From the NCBI RefSeq assembly GCF_050434925.1, contig NZ_JBNDJK010000001.1, positions 1,116,001 to 1,180,000 of the forward strand: 64,000 bases of DNA, read 5' to 3'. Every line of letters begins with the position of its first letter. Position 1 is the first letter of the stretch. The translations under genes were made by a program, and so were the position numbers. The notes under the pieces are model-generated. The model searched no databases. It was given only the letters and a program-made list of their open reading frames with translations, and was not told the origin of the DNA. Shown here piece after piece: positions 18,318-26,229 of the stretch. This DNA is from Inquilinus ginsengisoli_B. Its GTDB lineage: Bacteria; Pseudomonadota; Alphaproteobacteria; DSM-16000; Inquilinaceae.

Positions 18318-19004
18318 ATGAAGATCTTCGATCGCGCGGGCTTTCCCAATCCGGCTCGCATCCGCATAGTGCTGGCCGAGAAGGGGCTGGATTCCGACAT
18401 TGAGTTCGTGCCGGTCGACCTGATCGGCGCCGAGCACAAGCAGCCTGCCTTCCTGGAGAAAAGCCCCTCCGGCGTCGTCCCGGTACTGCAACTCGACGAC
18501 GGCACCTATATCGCCGAATGCACGGCCATCACCGAGTTTCTCGACAATCTCGACGGCGCCCCCAGGCTGACCGGCCGGACTCCGAAGGAGAAAGCCGTCA
18601 TCCACATGATGCAGAGGCGGGCTGAATCTGAGCTGCTCGATCCCGTCGGTGAGTACTTCCATCACGCCACGCCGGGCCTAGGCGCCGAGCTGCAGGCGTA
18701 CAAGAGCCCCGAATGGGCCGGCCGTCAGGAGTGGGGTCATCGCCAACGCGACAAGGCGCTGGCCGGCATGACGTATTTCGACATCGTGTTGCAGAGCTAT
18801 CCGTTCGTCGCAGGCGACGCCTTTTCCATGGCCGATATCACGGTGTTCGCGGGCCTGATGTTCGCCGATGCCGCCGGCGTTGTCGTTCCGGAGGACCATT
18901 CTGCGCTGAGAGCCTGGCGCGCAAAGGTCGCCGAACTGCCGAGCGTCAAGAACCGCAGCGGCCAGATGTTCGTCGCCGACGATCTGCGCCGGCTCGGCTT
19001 CTGA
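18318..19004 (+). CDS. Glutathione S-transferase family protein
   Basis: A 228-residue protein. The N-terminal thioredoxin-like domain (about 1-80) has the fold pattern FDRAGFPNPARIRIVLAEKG and the cis-proline segment SGVVPVLQLDDG, followed by the glutathione-binding IAECTAITEFLDNL. The C-terminal all-helical domain (about 95-220) contains FVAGDAFSMADITVFAGLMFADA, the usual N-capping and staple motif. It would conjugate or reduce electrophiles with glutathione in the cytoplasm. It lies 57 bases after the RND transporter on the same strand and probably belongs to the same detoxification unit. Confidence 0.9.
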   Translation: MKIFDRAGFPNPARIRIVLAEKGLDSDIEFVPVDLIGAEHKQPAFLEKSPSGVVPVLQLDDGTYIAECTAITEFLDNLDGAPRLTGRTPKEKAVIHMMQRRAESELLDPVGEYFHHATPGLGAELQAYKSPEWAGRQEWGHRQRDKALAGMTYFDIVLQSYPFVAGDAFSMADITVFAGLMFADAAGVVVPEDHSALRAWRAKVAELPSVKNRSGQMFVADDLRRLGF

Positions 19005-19108
19005 TCCCGATGCGAGCCGCGCAGCCGGAAGCCGGCCGGACAGGCTCGTTGCTTCCGCCACCCAACAACCCGCCGCCGCAAGCGGCCGCTTTTCCCGCGG
19101 AGTTCACC

Positions 19109-20077
19109 GTGTCCACGATCTCACCGCCTGATGGCGCTTCTCGGCGCAACCTCCTCAAGGGGGTCGCCGCCGCCGGCGTCGGTCTTGCCGCTGCTGCCGG
19201 CGCCGGCGCTGCCGATGCGAGAACCGCGGCGCCGGCGAGCGCCGGCAAGCCGACGGCGGATCGCCTCATCACCAAAGACGGCACCAGCCTCTACTTCAAG
19301 GATTGGGGCTCGGGGCCGGCCGTGGTGTTCAGTCACGGCTATCCGCTCTCGTCCGACGCCTGGGAGGACCAGATGTTCTTCCTGTTGCAGAACGGCTATC
19401 GCGTCATCGCCCACGACCGTCGCGGTTTCGGCCGGTCGAGCCAGCCGGCCGCGGGATACGACTACGACACCTTTGCCGACGATCTGGCGCAATTGGTCGA
19501 TGCGCTCGATCTGCGCCACGCGACCTTCATCGGCCATTCGATGGGCGGCGGCGAGGTCGCGCGCTACGTCGCCCGTCATGGCCAGAGCCGCGTCGCCAAG
19601 GTCGCCTTCATCTCCTCGGTGACGCCGTTCCTGCTCAAGACCGCGACCAATCCGACAGGTGCGCCGAAGGAACTGTTCGATGGCTTTCGCGCGGCCGTCC
19701 AGGCCAACCGGTCGCAGTGGAATCTCGACGTCACCACACCGTACTACAGCTTCAACCGGCCGGGCGCTCACGTCTCGGAGGGGCTGCGGGAGAGCTATTG
19801 GCGGCAAGGGCAGGCGACCGGCATCCTCGCCGCCTATCACGCACTCGGCGCTTTCTCGGAAACCGATTTCCGTGAGGATCTCAAGAAGATCACCGTTCCC
19901 GCGCTGGTGGTGCATGGCAGCGACGATCAGATCGTTCCGCTGGAGATCTCGGCGACGTTGACCGCCAAGCTCATCCCGCAGGCCAGGCTTGTGGTTTACG
20001 AGGGCGGGTCCCACGGCTTGCTGCATGTCGACAAGGACCGGCTGAACGCCGATCTGCTGGCGTTCCTTCGAGGCTGA
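19109..20077 (+). CDS. Tat-exported alpha/beta hydrolase (chloroperoxidase/esterase-like)
   Basis: A 322-residue alpha/beta-hydrolase with a twin-arginine signal (SRRNLLKGVAAAG; Arg 12-13) followed by an Ala-rich hydrophobic stretch, so it is likely exported folded to the periplasm. The oxyanion segment FSHGYPLSSDAW is present, and the nucleophile elbow is GHSMGGG (Ser about 153). The acid is probably Asp in VVHGSDDQIVP, and the catalytic His lies in GGSHGLLHVDKD. Such proteins are often called non-haem chloroperoxidases, though ester hydrolysis is the normal reaction. GTG at 19109 is chosen for GGAG (19099-19102) six bases upstream and for placing RR near the N-terminus; an ATG at 19010 is the alternative. 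Confidence 0.85.
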   Translation: MSTISPPDGASRRNLLKGVAAAGVGLAAAAGAGAADARTAAPASAGKPTADRLITKDGTSLYFKDWGSGPAVVFSHGYPLSSDAWEDQMFFLLQNGYRVIAHDRRGFGRSSQPAAGYDYDTFADDLAQLVDALDLRHATFIGHSMGGGEVARYVARHGQSRVAKVAFISSVTPFLLKTATNPTGAPKELFDGFRAAVQANRSQWNLDVTTPYYSFNRPGAHVSEGLRESYWRQGQATGILAAYHALGAFSETDFREDLKKITVPALVVHGSDDQIVPLEISATLTAKLIPQARLVVYEGGSHGLLHVDKDRLNADLLAFLRG

Positions 20078-20201
20078 CGCCGCGCTTCGCTCCAGAAGGT
20101 GGAGGACGGAGCCGGATCCGTCCCCACCCGGCGAGCGCTGTTCGAGCCAGCCGGACGTTCGGGTTCGCTTGAACCTTTTCCACCCACCTTGGAGATGAAT
20201 G

Positions 20202-21095
20202 ATGACCGACAAGTTCCTGGTTGCCGGGGCCACCGGCGAGACCGGCCGCTACACGGTCCGACGCCTTCTCGGCGATGGTCACGCCGTCAGGGCGATGGTC
20301 TGCAAAGAGGATGAACGGGCCGAGGCGCTGCGGCGAGAGGGAGCCGAGGTCGTGGTCGGTGACCTCTTCGAGCACGACGACGCAATCCGCGTCACGGCCG
20401 ACACCACCGCCGCTTACTTCTGCTACCCCGTTCGTCCCGGCATCATCCAGACCACGGCATATTTCGCCGATGCGGCCAGGCGGGCCGGCCTCAAGGCCGT
20501 GATCAACATGTCGCAGATTTCGGCGCGGGAAGATTCCAAGAGCCATGCGGCGCGCGATCACTGGATCGCCGAGCGGATCTTCGACTGGTCGGGCGTTCCG
20601 ACCGTGCACCTGCGGCCGACCTTCTTCTCGCAATGGCTGCTCTACCCGTTCGCGCGCAAGACGATCGTTGAGCAGGGCATCATCGATCTGCCCTATGGCG
20701 CCGGACGCCATGCCCCGATCGCGGCCGAGGACCAGGCACGCCTGATCGCCGCGCTCCTGGTGGATCCGGCCGCGCATGTCGGCAAGACCTACACGCTCCA
20801 CGGCCCGACCGAACTGGACCAGCCGGGCATCGCTGCGGCGATCAGCGAAGTGCTCGGGCGGACGATCAACTACCGGCCGCTGACCATCCCCGAGTATCGG
20901 GAGCGGCTCGAGAAGTTCGGGCTGCCCGAGTTCCTGATCCAGCATTTCTGCGCCATCGCCGTCGATTATCAGAACGGTATCTTCTCGGGCGCCGACAAGA
21001 TCATCGCCGAGATCACGGGCACCCCGCCGATGACGGTGCAGGCGTTCGTCGCGTCGCATCGGGCCGCCTTCGACAGCCTCGATGCGGCGGCGTGA
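20202..21095 (+). CDS. NmrA/atypical-SDR NAD(P)-binding reductase
   Basis: A 297-residue protein of the atypical short-chain dehydrogenase class. It opens with the dinucleotide motif FLVAGATGETGRYTVRRLL. VGDLFEHDD follows as an NmrA-like segment, then PTVHLRPTFFSQWLL in the position typical of NmrA/azoreductase-like proteins. The usual Tyr-x3-Lys catalytic pair is not obvious, as expected for this class. It may reduce quinones or act as an NADP(H)-sensing protein. GGAG (20191-20194) suits the second of two adjacent ATGs (20202). It is part of the same-strand run after the pump. Confidence 0.82.
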   Translation: MTDKFLVAGATGETGRYTVRRLLGDGHAVRAMVCKEDERAEALRREGAEVVVGDLFEHDDAIRVTADTTAAYFCYPVRPGIIQTTAYFADAARRAGLKAVINMSQISAREDSKSHAARDHWIAERIFDWSGVPTVHLRPTFFSQWLLYPFARKTIVEQGIIDLPYGAGRHAPIAAEDQARLIAALLVDPAAHVGKTYTLHGPTELDQPGIAAAISEVLGRTINYRPLTIPEYRERLEKFGLPEFLIQHFCAIAVDYQNGIFSGADKIIAEITGTPPMTVQAFVASHRAAFDSLDAAA

Positions 21096-21113
21096 CGGTC
21101 GCGGGGGAAGCAG

Positions 21114-21890
21114 ATGAACATCGATCTTTCAGGCAAGGTCGCCCTCGTCACCGGCTCTACCGAGGGCATCGGATTCGCCATCGCCCGCGGGCTTCACGAG
21201 GCAGGCGCCGCGGTGGTGATCAATGGCCGCACCAGGCAGAAGGTCGAGGCGGCCGTGGCGCGGCTCGGCGATCGGGCGAGCGGCCAGGCCATCGACCTCG
21301 CCACGTCGGACGGGTGCACGGCACTGATCCGGGCCGAGCCCGCGCCGGATATCGTCGTCAGCAATCTCGGCATCTTCCAGCCGCTCGATTTCTTCGAGAC
21401 CGATGACGCCATCTGGGATCGTCATTGGCAGGTGAACGTCATGGCCGGGGTTCGCCTCGCGCGTGCCTACCTTCCGAGAATGGCCGCGAAGTCGTGGGGG
21501 CGATTCATCTTCCTCGGCTCGGAATCCGCCTTCAACATCCCGGTCGAGATGATCCATTACGGCGTCAGCAAGACCGCCGACGTGGCGGTCGCGCGCGGTC
21601 TTGCCAAGCGCATGGCCGGCACCGGTGTGACGGTCAATTCGGTCTTGCCGGGCCCGACCTTTTCCGAGGGCGCAGCCGAGATGCTCAAGGACCAAGTCAC
21701 CGCCGATCGGTCCTTCGAGGAGGTCGGCATCGATTTTGTTAGGACGCATCGGCCAACTTCCATCATCCGGCGGCCAGCGACCGTCGAGGAGGTCGCGAAC
21801 ATGGTGGTCTACGTCGCATCGAATCAGGCATCGGCGACGACCGGTGCGGCCTTGCGTGTCGACGGCGGTGTTGTCGACTCCATCGCCTAG
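21114..21890 (+). CDS. SDR-family oxidoreductase (classical)
   Basis: A 258-residue classical short-chain dehydrogenase/reductase. The cofactor motif is VTGSTEGIGFAIARGL (TGxxxGxG), the catalytic Ser lies in FIFLGSESAF, and YGVSK provides Tyr and Lys (YxxxK). The VNSVLPGPTF and C-terminal TGAALRVDGG motifs are also present. The usual NNAG becomes VSNLGIF, a mild deviation. The substrate is unknown. It begins 18 bases after the NmrA-like gene. Confidence 0.88.
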   Translation: MNIDLSGKVALVTGSTEGIGFAIARGLHEAGAAVVINGRTRQKVEAAVARLGDRASGQAIDLATSDGCTALIRAEPAPDIVVSNLGIFQPLDFFETDDAIWDRHWQVNVMAGVRLARAYLPRMAAKSWGRFIFLGSESAFNIPVEMIHYGVSKTADVAVARGLAKRMAGTGVTVNSVLPGPTFSEGAAEMLKDQVTADRSFEEVGIDFVRTHRPTSIIRRPATVEEVANMVVYVASNQASATTGAALRVDGGVVDSIA

Positions 21891-22035
21891 CGCACGACCG
21901 CAACATCTCCACGCTGGCCCATTCGTACGGGCCCGGCCGCCGACAAACGGCGGGCCCGCGGGCCAGCTTCATTCTAGCGCGAAGTCGCTTACCCACGGCG
22001 CCTTCGGTACATTCCCATTGCCAAAGGAGCTCGGC

Positions 22036-22545
22036 ATGAGCGCCAGCGATTCAGCACCGGCATCCTCGAACCGGAGGATCGACGCCGACACCCGGTTCGA
22101 GGCCATCGATTTCGTCAACCGGGTGAATTTCCTGTTCGACCGATGGCAGGCGGAGGAACTGCTCGCCGCGTTCTCGGATGATGTGATCGTCGACCATCCG
22201 CTCGGCCGAAGCACCGGGAAAGAAGAACTGGCGACGTTCCTGAAGGCCTATGAGCCCATCACGCACGGCGTGCGGCGGCACAACTGCAACCATGTGATCG
22301 ACGCCGGGCCGGGCGAGGACGTTATCGTCACCTATTACATCCTGCTGATCCGCGTCGCGCCTTCAAGTCAGGCGGGCAGACTCAAGACCGCGCCGATGGA
22401 GATCATGGAATATGACGAGCACCTGCCGAAGCTGATTTCCTACGCGATGGTCACCGACCGGCTGACCAGGATCACAGGAGGCGACTGGCGCGTCCGTCAC
22501 AAGCGGGTCCAGAACGTGTCCGAGGACAAGGAGTTTCATTTCTAG
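22036..22545 (+). CDS. SnoaL/NTF2-like protein
   Basis: A 169-residue protein with the cone-shaped NTF2-like fold pattern: helix RFEAIDFVNRVNFLFDRWQAEE, then FSDDVIVDHPLGRSTGKEELATFLKAYEP, and several beta strands ending with GGDWRVRHKRV. Such domains serve as small-molecule isomerases, cyclases or hydratases, or simply bind ligands. AAAGGAG (22023-22029) is six bases before the ATG. It lies between an SDR and a quinone-oxidoreductase-like gene, in line with a shared catabolic or detoxification pathway. Confidence 0.8.
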   Translation: MSASDSAPASSNRRIDADTRFEAIDFVNRVNFLFDRWQAEELLAAFSDDVIVDHPLGRSTGKEELATFLKAYEPITHGVRRHNCNHVIDAGPGEDVIVTYYILLIRVAPSSQAGRLKTAPMEIMEYDEHLPKLISYAMVTDRLTRITGGDWRVRHKRVQNVSEDKEFHF

Positions 22546-22762
22546 AGGAATTATGGACCGCAAACTCCTGCGCGGCGGTCTCGTCCCTGGCGCCGGCGCG
22601 CCCACGACGCAATGGCCGACGCTCGCCGGCGCAATGCTGTCCATGACGCCGACCGGCCAACTCGGGGTCTCGGTCTGGAGCAGGTCGGGGCGAGTGCGGC
22701 CGGACGGATCACAGTCAATCCAGAGCCCGCTCAGGTGAGCGAGGCGGTCGAAGGCGGCCCTC

Positions 22763-23761
22763 ATGAAAGCTATCCGGTACCGGACGTTCGGCGGTCCCGA
22801 GGTGCTCGAATATGTCGAGCTTCCCGACCCCGAACCGGGTCCAGGCGACGTTCTGATCGAGACGTCGGCGATCGGCGTCAACTTCCCTGACATTCGCGAG
22901 CGCCTCGGCGTCTACAATCGCGCGGAAACTCGCGTCGGCGGGGTCACCCTCCCGCACGTCGGGGGGCTGCAGGTCGTCGGGCGCGTGCTGCGATCCGGGC
23001 CCGGGGCAGATTCTGCGCTCGAAGGCCGCAAGGTGATGGCGCTGATGGCGAAGGGAGCCTATGCCGCGAAGGCCGTTGCACGTGCCGAGATGGTGGTGGC
23101 GCTCGATGAGGATGCCGATGACGTCGCCATGGCCAGCTTGCCCTGCCAGGGCGTCACCGCATTTCTGGCTCTTCAGGCCTGCGCGACGCTGCGCAAAGGT
23201 GAAAGCGTTCTGGTTCAGGGCGCCGCCGGCGGCGTCGGCAGCCTGGCTGTCCAGATCGCCAAGGCGCTGGGCGCCGGCACTGTTATCGGCACCGCCAGCA
23301 GTGACGCCCGCCGCGAGTTCGTGCGCAGCATCGGCGCCGACCATGCGATCGCCTATGATAGGCCCGATTGGCCGCAGAAGATGCTCGAGCACACCGATGG
23401 GCGCGGTGTTGACGTCATCCTCGAGACGATTGGCGGCGATGTCTTCGACCAGAACTTCGAATGTCTCGCGATGCTTGGCCGGTGCGTCGTCGTCGGGTCG
23501 ACGCGCGGGCCGGGTCAGCCGCTTGCGCCGCGGCGACTCATGGCGAAGGCCCAGTCGCTTTCGGGGATGTACCTGCCGAGCTTCTTCCAGCGGCCGGAAC
23601 TGATCCAACGCGCGCTCCGCTTTCTCGCCGACGGCATGGCCAACGGGTCCATCAAGGCGAACGTCGCCGCGGTCCTGCCACTCAGCCGCACCGCCGATGC
23701 ACACGGGTTGCTGGAGCGGCGCGAGGTACAAGGCATCGTCGTGCTCGACCCAAGCGTCTGA
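22763..23761 (+). CDS. NADPH:quinone oxidoreductase-like MDR-family protein
   Basis: A 332-residue zinc-independent medium-chain dehydrogenase/reductase. The N-terminal GroES-like domain (about 1-125) contains the family marker VLIETSAIGVNFPDIRERLG. The nucleotide-binding domain contains VLVQGAAGGVGSLAVQIAKALGA (about 150-172). Zinc-binding cysteines are absent. It would reduce quinones or alpha,beta-unsaturated carbonyls with NADPH. The 217-base gap upstream contains no gene I can defend. It is the last gene of the same-strand detoxification run. Confidence 0.87.
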   Translation: MKAIRYRTFGGPEVLEYVELPDPEPGPGDVLIETSAIGVNFPDIRERLGVYNRAETRVGGVTLPHVGGLQVVGRVLRSGPGADSALEGRKVMALMAKGAYAAKAVARAEMVVALDEDADDVAMASLPCQGVTAFLALQACATLRKGESVLVQGAAGGVGSLAVQIAKALGAGTVIGTASSDARREFVRSIGADHAIAYDRPDWPQKMLEHTDGRGVDVILETIGGDVFDQNFECLAMLGRCVVVGSTRGPGQPLAPRRLMAKAQSLSGMYLPSFFQRPELIQRALRFLADGMANGSIKANVAAVLPLSRTADAHGLLERREVQGIVVLDPSV

Positions 23762-23840
23762 CCGGCGTCAGCTTGCCACGCACGAATGTGCAAAGGGCGC
23801 TCTGACCGCCTCGGACCAGGCGCCGGCCGGTCGCCAGCGT

Positions 23841-24473
23841 CTACCCTCGCGGGAGGGGGGAAGAGGGAGGGGTAGGGCGCCGGTGGCTTCGCCCCGTCTG
23901 CAGGCGAAGGCCGTCGACGAAGACATCCAACAGCTTCAGCACGGTTTGCTGCCAGCCGGGCTGGTCGTGCATGTAGCACATGCCCACGAGCGCGCGCAGG
24001 AGGTCCTCGGCGCTGATGTCGGGGCGGATCTCGCCGGCCGAGACGGCCTGGTCCAGCAGCGTGCCGGCGGCCTTGGTCAGGCGGTCGAACGTGTAAGCAT
24101 AGAGTTCCGACCGGCCATGGGTCGCCAGCGCCAGCGCCGCCAGCATGCCCTTCTTCGTCGCGACCAGTTCGACGTTGGATCTGAGCCAGGAGCGCAGGGC
24201 ATCGACAGGCGCCGCCTCGCCCTTCAGCTGCTCGGCCAATGCCCCGAGCTGCTCCACCTCGCGTCGATAGACCGCCTCGAACAAGGCGTCGCGGGTCGGG
24301 AAGTGCCGGTACAGGGTGCCGATGCCGACCCCGGCCTGCCTTGCCACGGCCTCGAGGCTGGCGTCCGGTCCGCCGGCGCTGAACACGGCCTTCGCAGCTT
24401 CCAGCACGCGCTCGCGATTGCGGGCCGCGTCGGCGCGCGGCTTCCGGGTGGTCTTTGCCGAGTTCTCTTCCAT
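23841..24473 (-). CDS. TetR-family regulator divergent from the molybdenum hydroxylase operon
   Basis: A 210-residue repressor with an N-terminal HTH (about 12-60; RADAARNRERVLEAAKAVF, VGIGTLYRHFPTRDALFEAV). The ligand-binding domain includes MCYMHDQPGWQQTVLKLLDVFVDGL. The last ~15 residues are Pro/Ser/Arg-rich and encoded by a G-rich repeat-like stretch, suggesting that the natural end was displaced. A 17-bp palindrome (24507-24523) lies 34 bases before its start and would control both directions. It probably represses the adjacent three-gene hydroxylase operon and itself. Confidence 0.87.
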   Translation of the reverse strand: MEENSAKTTRKPRADAARNRERVLEAAKAVFSAGGPDASLEAVARQAGVGIGTLYRHFPTRDALFEAVYRREVEQLGALAEQLKGEAAPVDALRSWLRSNVELVATKKGMLAALALATHGRSELYAYTFDRLTKAAGTLLDQAVSAGEIRPDISAEDLLRALVGMCYMHDQPGWQQTVLKLLDVFVDGLRLQTGRSHRRPTPPSSPLPRG

Positions 24474-24506
24474 ATTCCTCGTCCGGGCATCCTTCCTGCT
24501 TGAAAA

Positions 24507-24523
24507 ACGGAGGGCCCCTCCGT
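24507..24523. promoter_or_regulatory. TetR operator between divergent TetR and hydroxylase genes
   Basis: ACGGAGG (24507-24513), three bases, CCTCCGT (24517-24523): a perfect 7-3-7 inverted repeat in the intergenic region. Its position close to the TetR start and upstream of the hydroxylase operon marks it as the likely binding site; AT-rich TATATTAT follows immediately. Confidence 0.7.
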
Positions 24524-24676
24524 ATATTATCCGAACGGACGCGCCTTCGAAACGCCCTGTCGATCAAGGCGGGGCGCCTGGTGTCCTCATAGCACGCAAA
24601 TCCGGCCGTTCCGGCCCCAGCCGCGCGTCTGGTGCGGCCGCCATGTCTTCGACGATATCACCGATCGGAGTCCTGC

Positions 24677-25174
24677 ATGAGTTTCTCGATCAGCCTCACC
24701 GTGAATGGTGCGCGGCATGACATCGAGCTGGATGATCCGCGGATCACCCTGCTCGATCTCCTGCGCGAACGCCTCGACCTGACCGGCACGAAGAAGGGGT
24801 GCGACCGCGGCCAATGCGGTGCCTGCACGGTGCTGGTCGACGGCCGCCGCATCAATTCGTGCCTGGCGCTCGCGGTCAGCCATGACGGGGCTGACCTTCT
24901 CACGATCGAGGGCGTCGCCCGCGGCGACGAGCTTCATCCGGTCCAGGCGGCCTTCATCGCCCATGACGGCTTCCAGTGCGGGTTCTGCACGCCGGGCCAG
25001 ATCATGAGCGCCATCGGCCTGATCGGGGAAGGCCAGGCCGGCGACGACCCCGAACGCATCCGCGAAGGCATGAGCGGCAATCTCTGCCGATGCGCGGCCT
25101 ATGCCGGGATCACGGAAGCGGTGCTGGAAGCGCAGAAGACGCTGGCCGAAGCCGGCCGGAGAGACGCCGCATGA
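24677..25174 (+). CDS. Molybdenum hydroxylase, [2Fe-2S] subunit (PaoA/CoxS-like)
   Basis: A 165-residue iron-sulfur subunit. The plant-type ferredoxin cluster ligands are in CDRGQCGACTVLVDG plus a distal Cys (about 43-71). The second, helical cluster domain has CGFCTPGQ and CRC (about 102-140). It passes electrons from the molybdenum site to FAD. Unlike E. coli PaoA it has no twin-arginine leader, so the complex should stay in the cytoplasm. The ATG at 24677 follows CGGAG (24666-24670). Its stop overlaps the next start as ATGA. Confidence 0.93.
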   Translation: MSFSISLTVNGARHDIELDDPRITLLDLLRERLDLTGTKKGCDRGQCGACTVLVDGRRINSCLALAVSHDGADLLTIEGVARGDELHPVQAAFIAHDGFQCGFCTPGQIMSAIGLIGEGQAGDDPERIREGMSGNLCRCAAYAGITEAVLEAQKTLAEAGRRDAA

Positions 25175-26229
25175 ACACCTTCGAATACATCAGGCCCGCC
25201 ACGATCTCCGATGCCGTCGCGGCTGCGGCCGAGCCGGGAGCCGCCTATTTCGCCGCCGGCACGAACCTGCTCGACCTGATGAAGGGCGGCGTCTCCCGCC
25301 CCGGCCGCCTGGTCGACATCACGCGCCTGCCGGGGCTCGACGGCATCGAAGCCTTGCCGGACGGAGGGATTCGCATCGGCGCCCTGGTCCGCAATGCCGA
25401 CCTCGCCCACGACCCGGATTTCGCCCGGAGCTATCCGGCGGTGGCGGAGGCGCTGCTGTCCGGCGCCTCGGCGCAGCTCCGCAATGCTGCGACGGTGGGC
25501 GGCAACCTGCTGCAGCGGACGCGCTGCGCGTATTTCTATGACACCGCGAGCGCCTGCAACAGGCGCGAGCCGGGCGCGGGCTGCGACGCCCGCGACGGCG
25601 AGAACCGGCTGCATGCCGTGCTCGGCTGGAGCGACAGCTGCATCGCCACCCACCCTTCCGACTTCTGCGTGCCGCTCGTCGCGCTGGATGCCGTGGCGGA
25701 GATCGAGGGCAGGGGCGGCCGGCGCGAGATCGCCGTCGAGGATCTCCACCGGCTGCCGGGTGCGACGCCCGATCGCGAGAGCGCGCTCGAGCCGGGCGAC
25801 CTGATCGTCGCCATCCGCCTGCCGGCGACGGCCGCCGCATTCTCCGCTCATGCCCGCTATCTCAAGGTGCGCGAACGCACCTCGTATGCCTTCGCCGTCG
25901 TCTCGGCGGCGGCGGCGCTCCGGATCGAGGACGGCACGATCCGGGAGGTCCGGCTCGCGCTTGGCGGAGTAGCGGCCAAGCCATGGCGCGCCCGGGCAGC
26001 GGAGGCTGTTCTCGCCGGCGCCAGGCCGGGCGCCGCCGCCTTCCGGCAGGCCGCGGAGGCCGCTTTGGCCGATGCCAGGCCCTCGGGCGACAACGCCTAC
26101 AAGATCGAGCTCGCGCGCCGGGTCCTCGTCCGCGCCCTGACGCTGGCCGCGGCCGGCACGCCCGAGCGCCTCCCCGCCCTTCCGGCCTCGCCGTTCTCAT
26201 CTGCTTGCGGAGCGCGCCACGATGACTGA
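25171..26229 (+). CDS. Molybdenum hydroxylase, FAD-binding subunit (PaoB/CoxM-like)
   Basis: A 352-residue subunit that oxidises the reduced iron-sulfur clusters and passes electrons on. FAD-binding motifs are AAGTNLLDLMKGG (about 28-40) and ATVGGNLLQRTRCAYFYD (about 107-124). The cysteine-containing insert CNRREPGAGCDA recalls the PaoB subgroup, which carries a [4Fe-4S] cluster; here the visible cysteines are in RTRCAYF, SACNRR, GAGCDA and WSDSCIA, enough for such a cluster. It overlaps the upstream gene by 4 bases and the downstream gene by 8. Confidence 0.92.
   Translation: MNTFEYIRPATISDAVAAAAEPGAAYFAAGTNLLDLMKGGVSRPGRLVDITRLPGLDGIEALPDGGIRIGALVRNADLAHDPDFARSYPAVAEALLSGASAQLRNAATVGGNLLQRTRCAYFYDTASACNRREPGAGCDARDGENRLHAVLGWSDSCIATHPSDFCVPLVALDAVAEIEGRGGRREIAVEDLHRLPGATPDRESALEPGDLIVAIRLPATAAAFSAHARYLKVRERTSYAFAVVSAAAALRIEDGTIREVRLALGGVAAKPWRARAAEAVLAGARPGAAAFRQAAEAALADARPSGDNAYKIELARRVLVRALTLAAAGTPERLPALPASPFSSACGARHDD

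Noticed and set aside
22553..22738. 61-codon frame between SnoaL-like and quinone-oxidoreductase genes
   Set aside because: No ribosome-binding site, no domain, atypical composition; treated as noncoding.
23841..23900. G-rich stretch near the TetR end as a separate repeat element
   Set aside because: It resembles dispersed intergenic repeats, but I found no second copy in the window to prove it.
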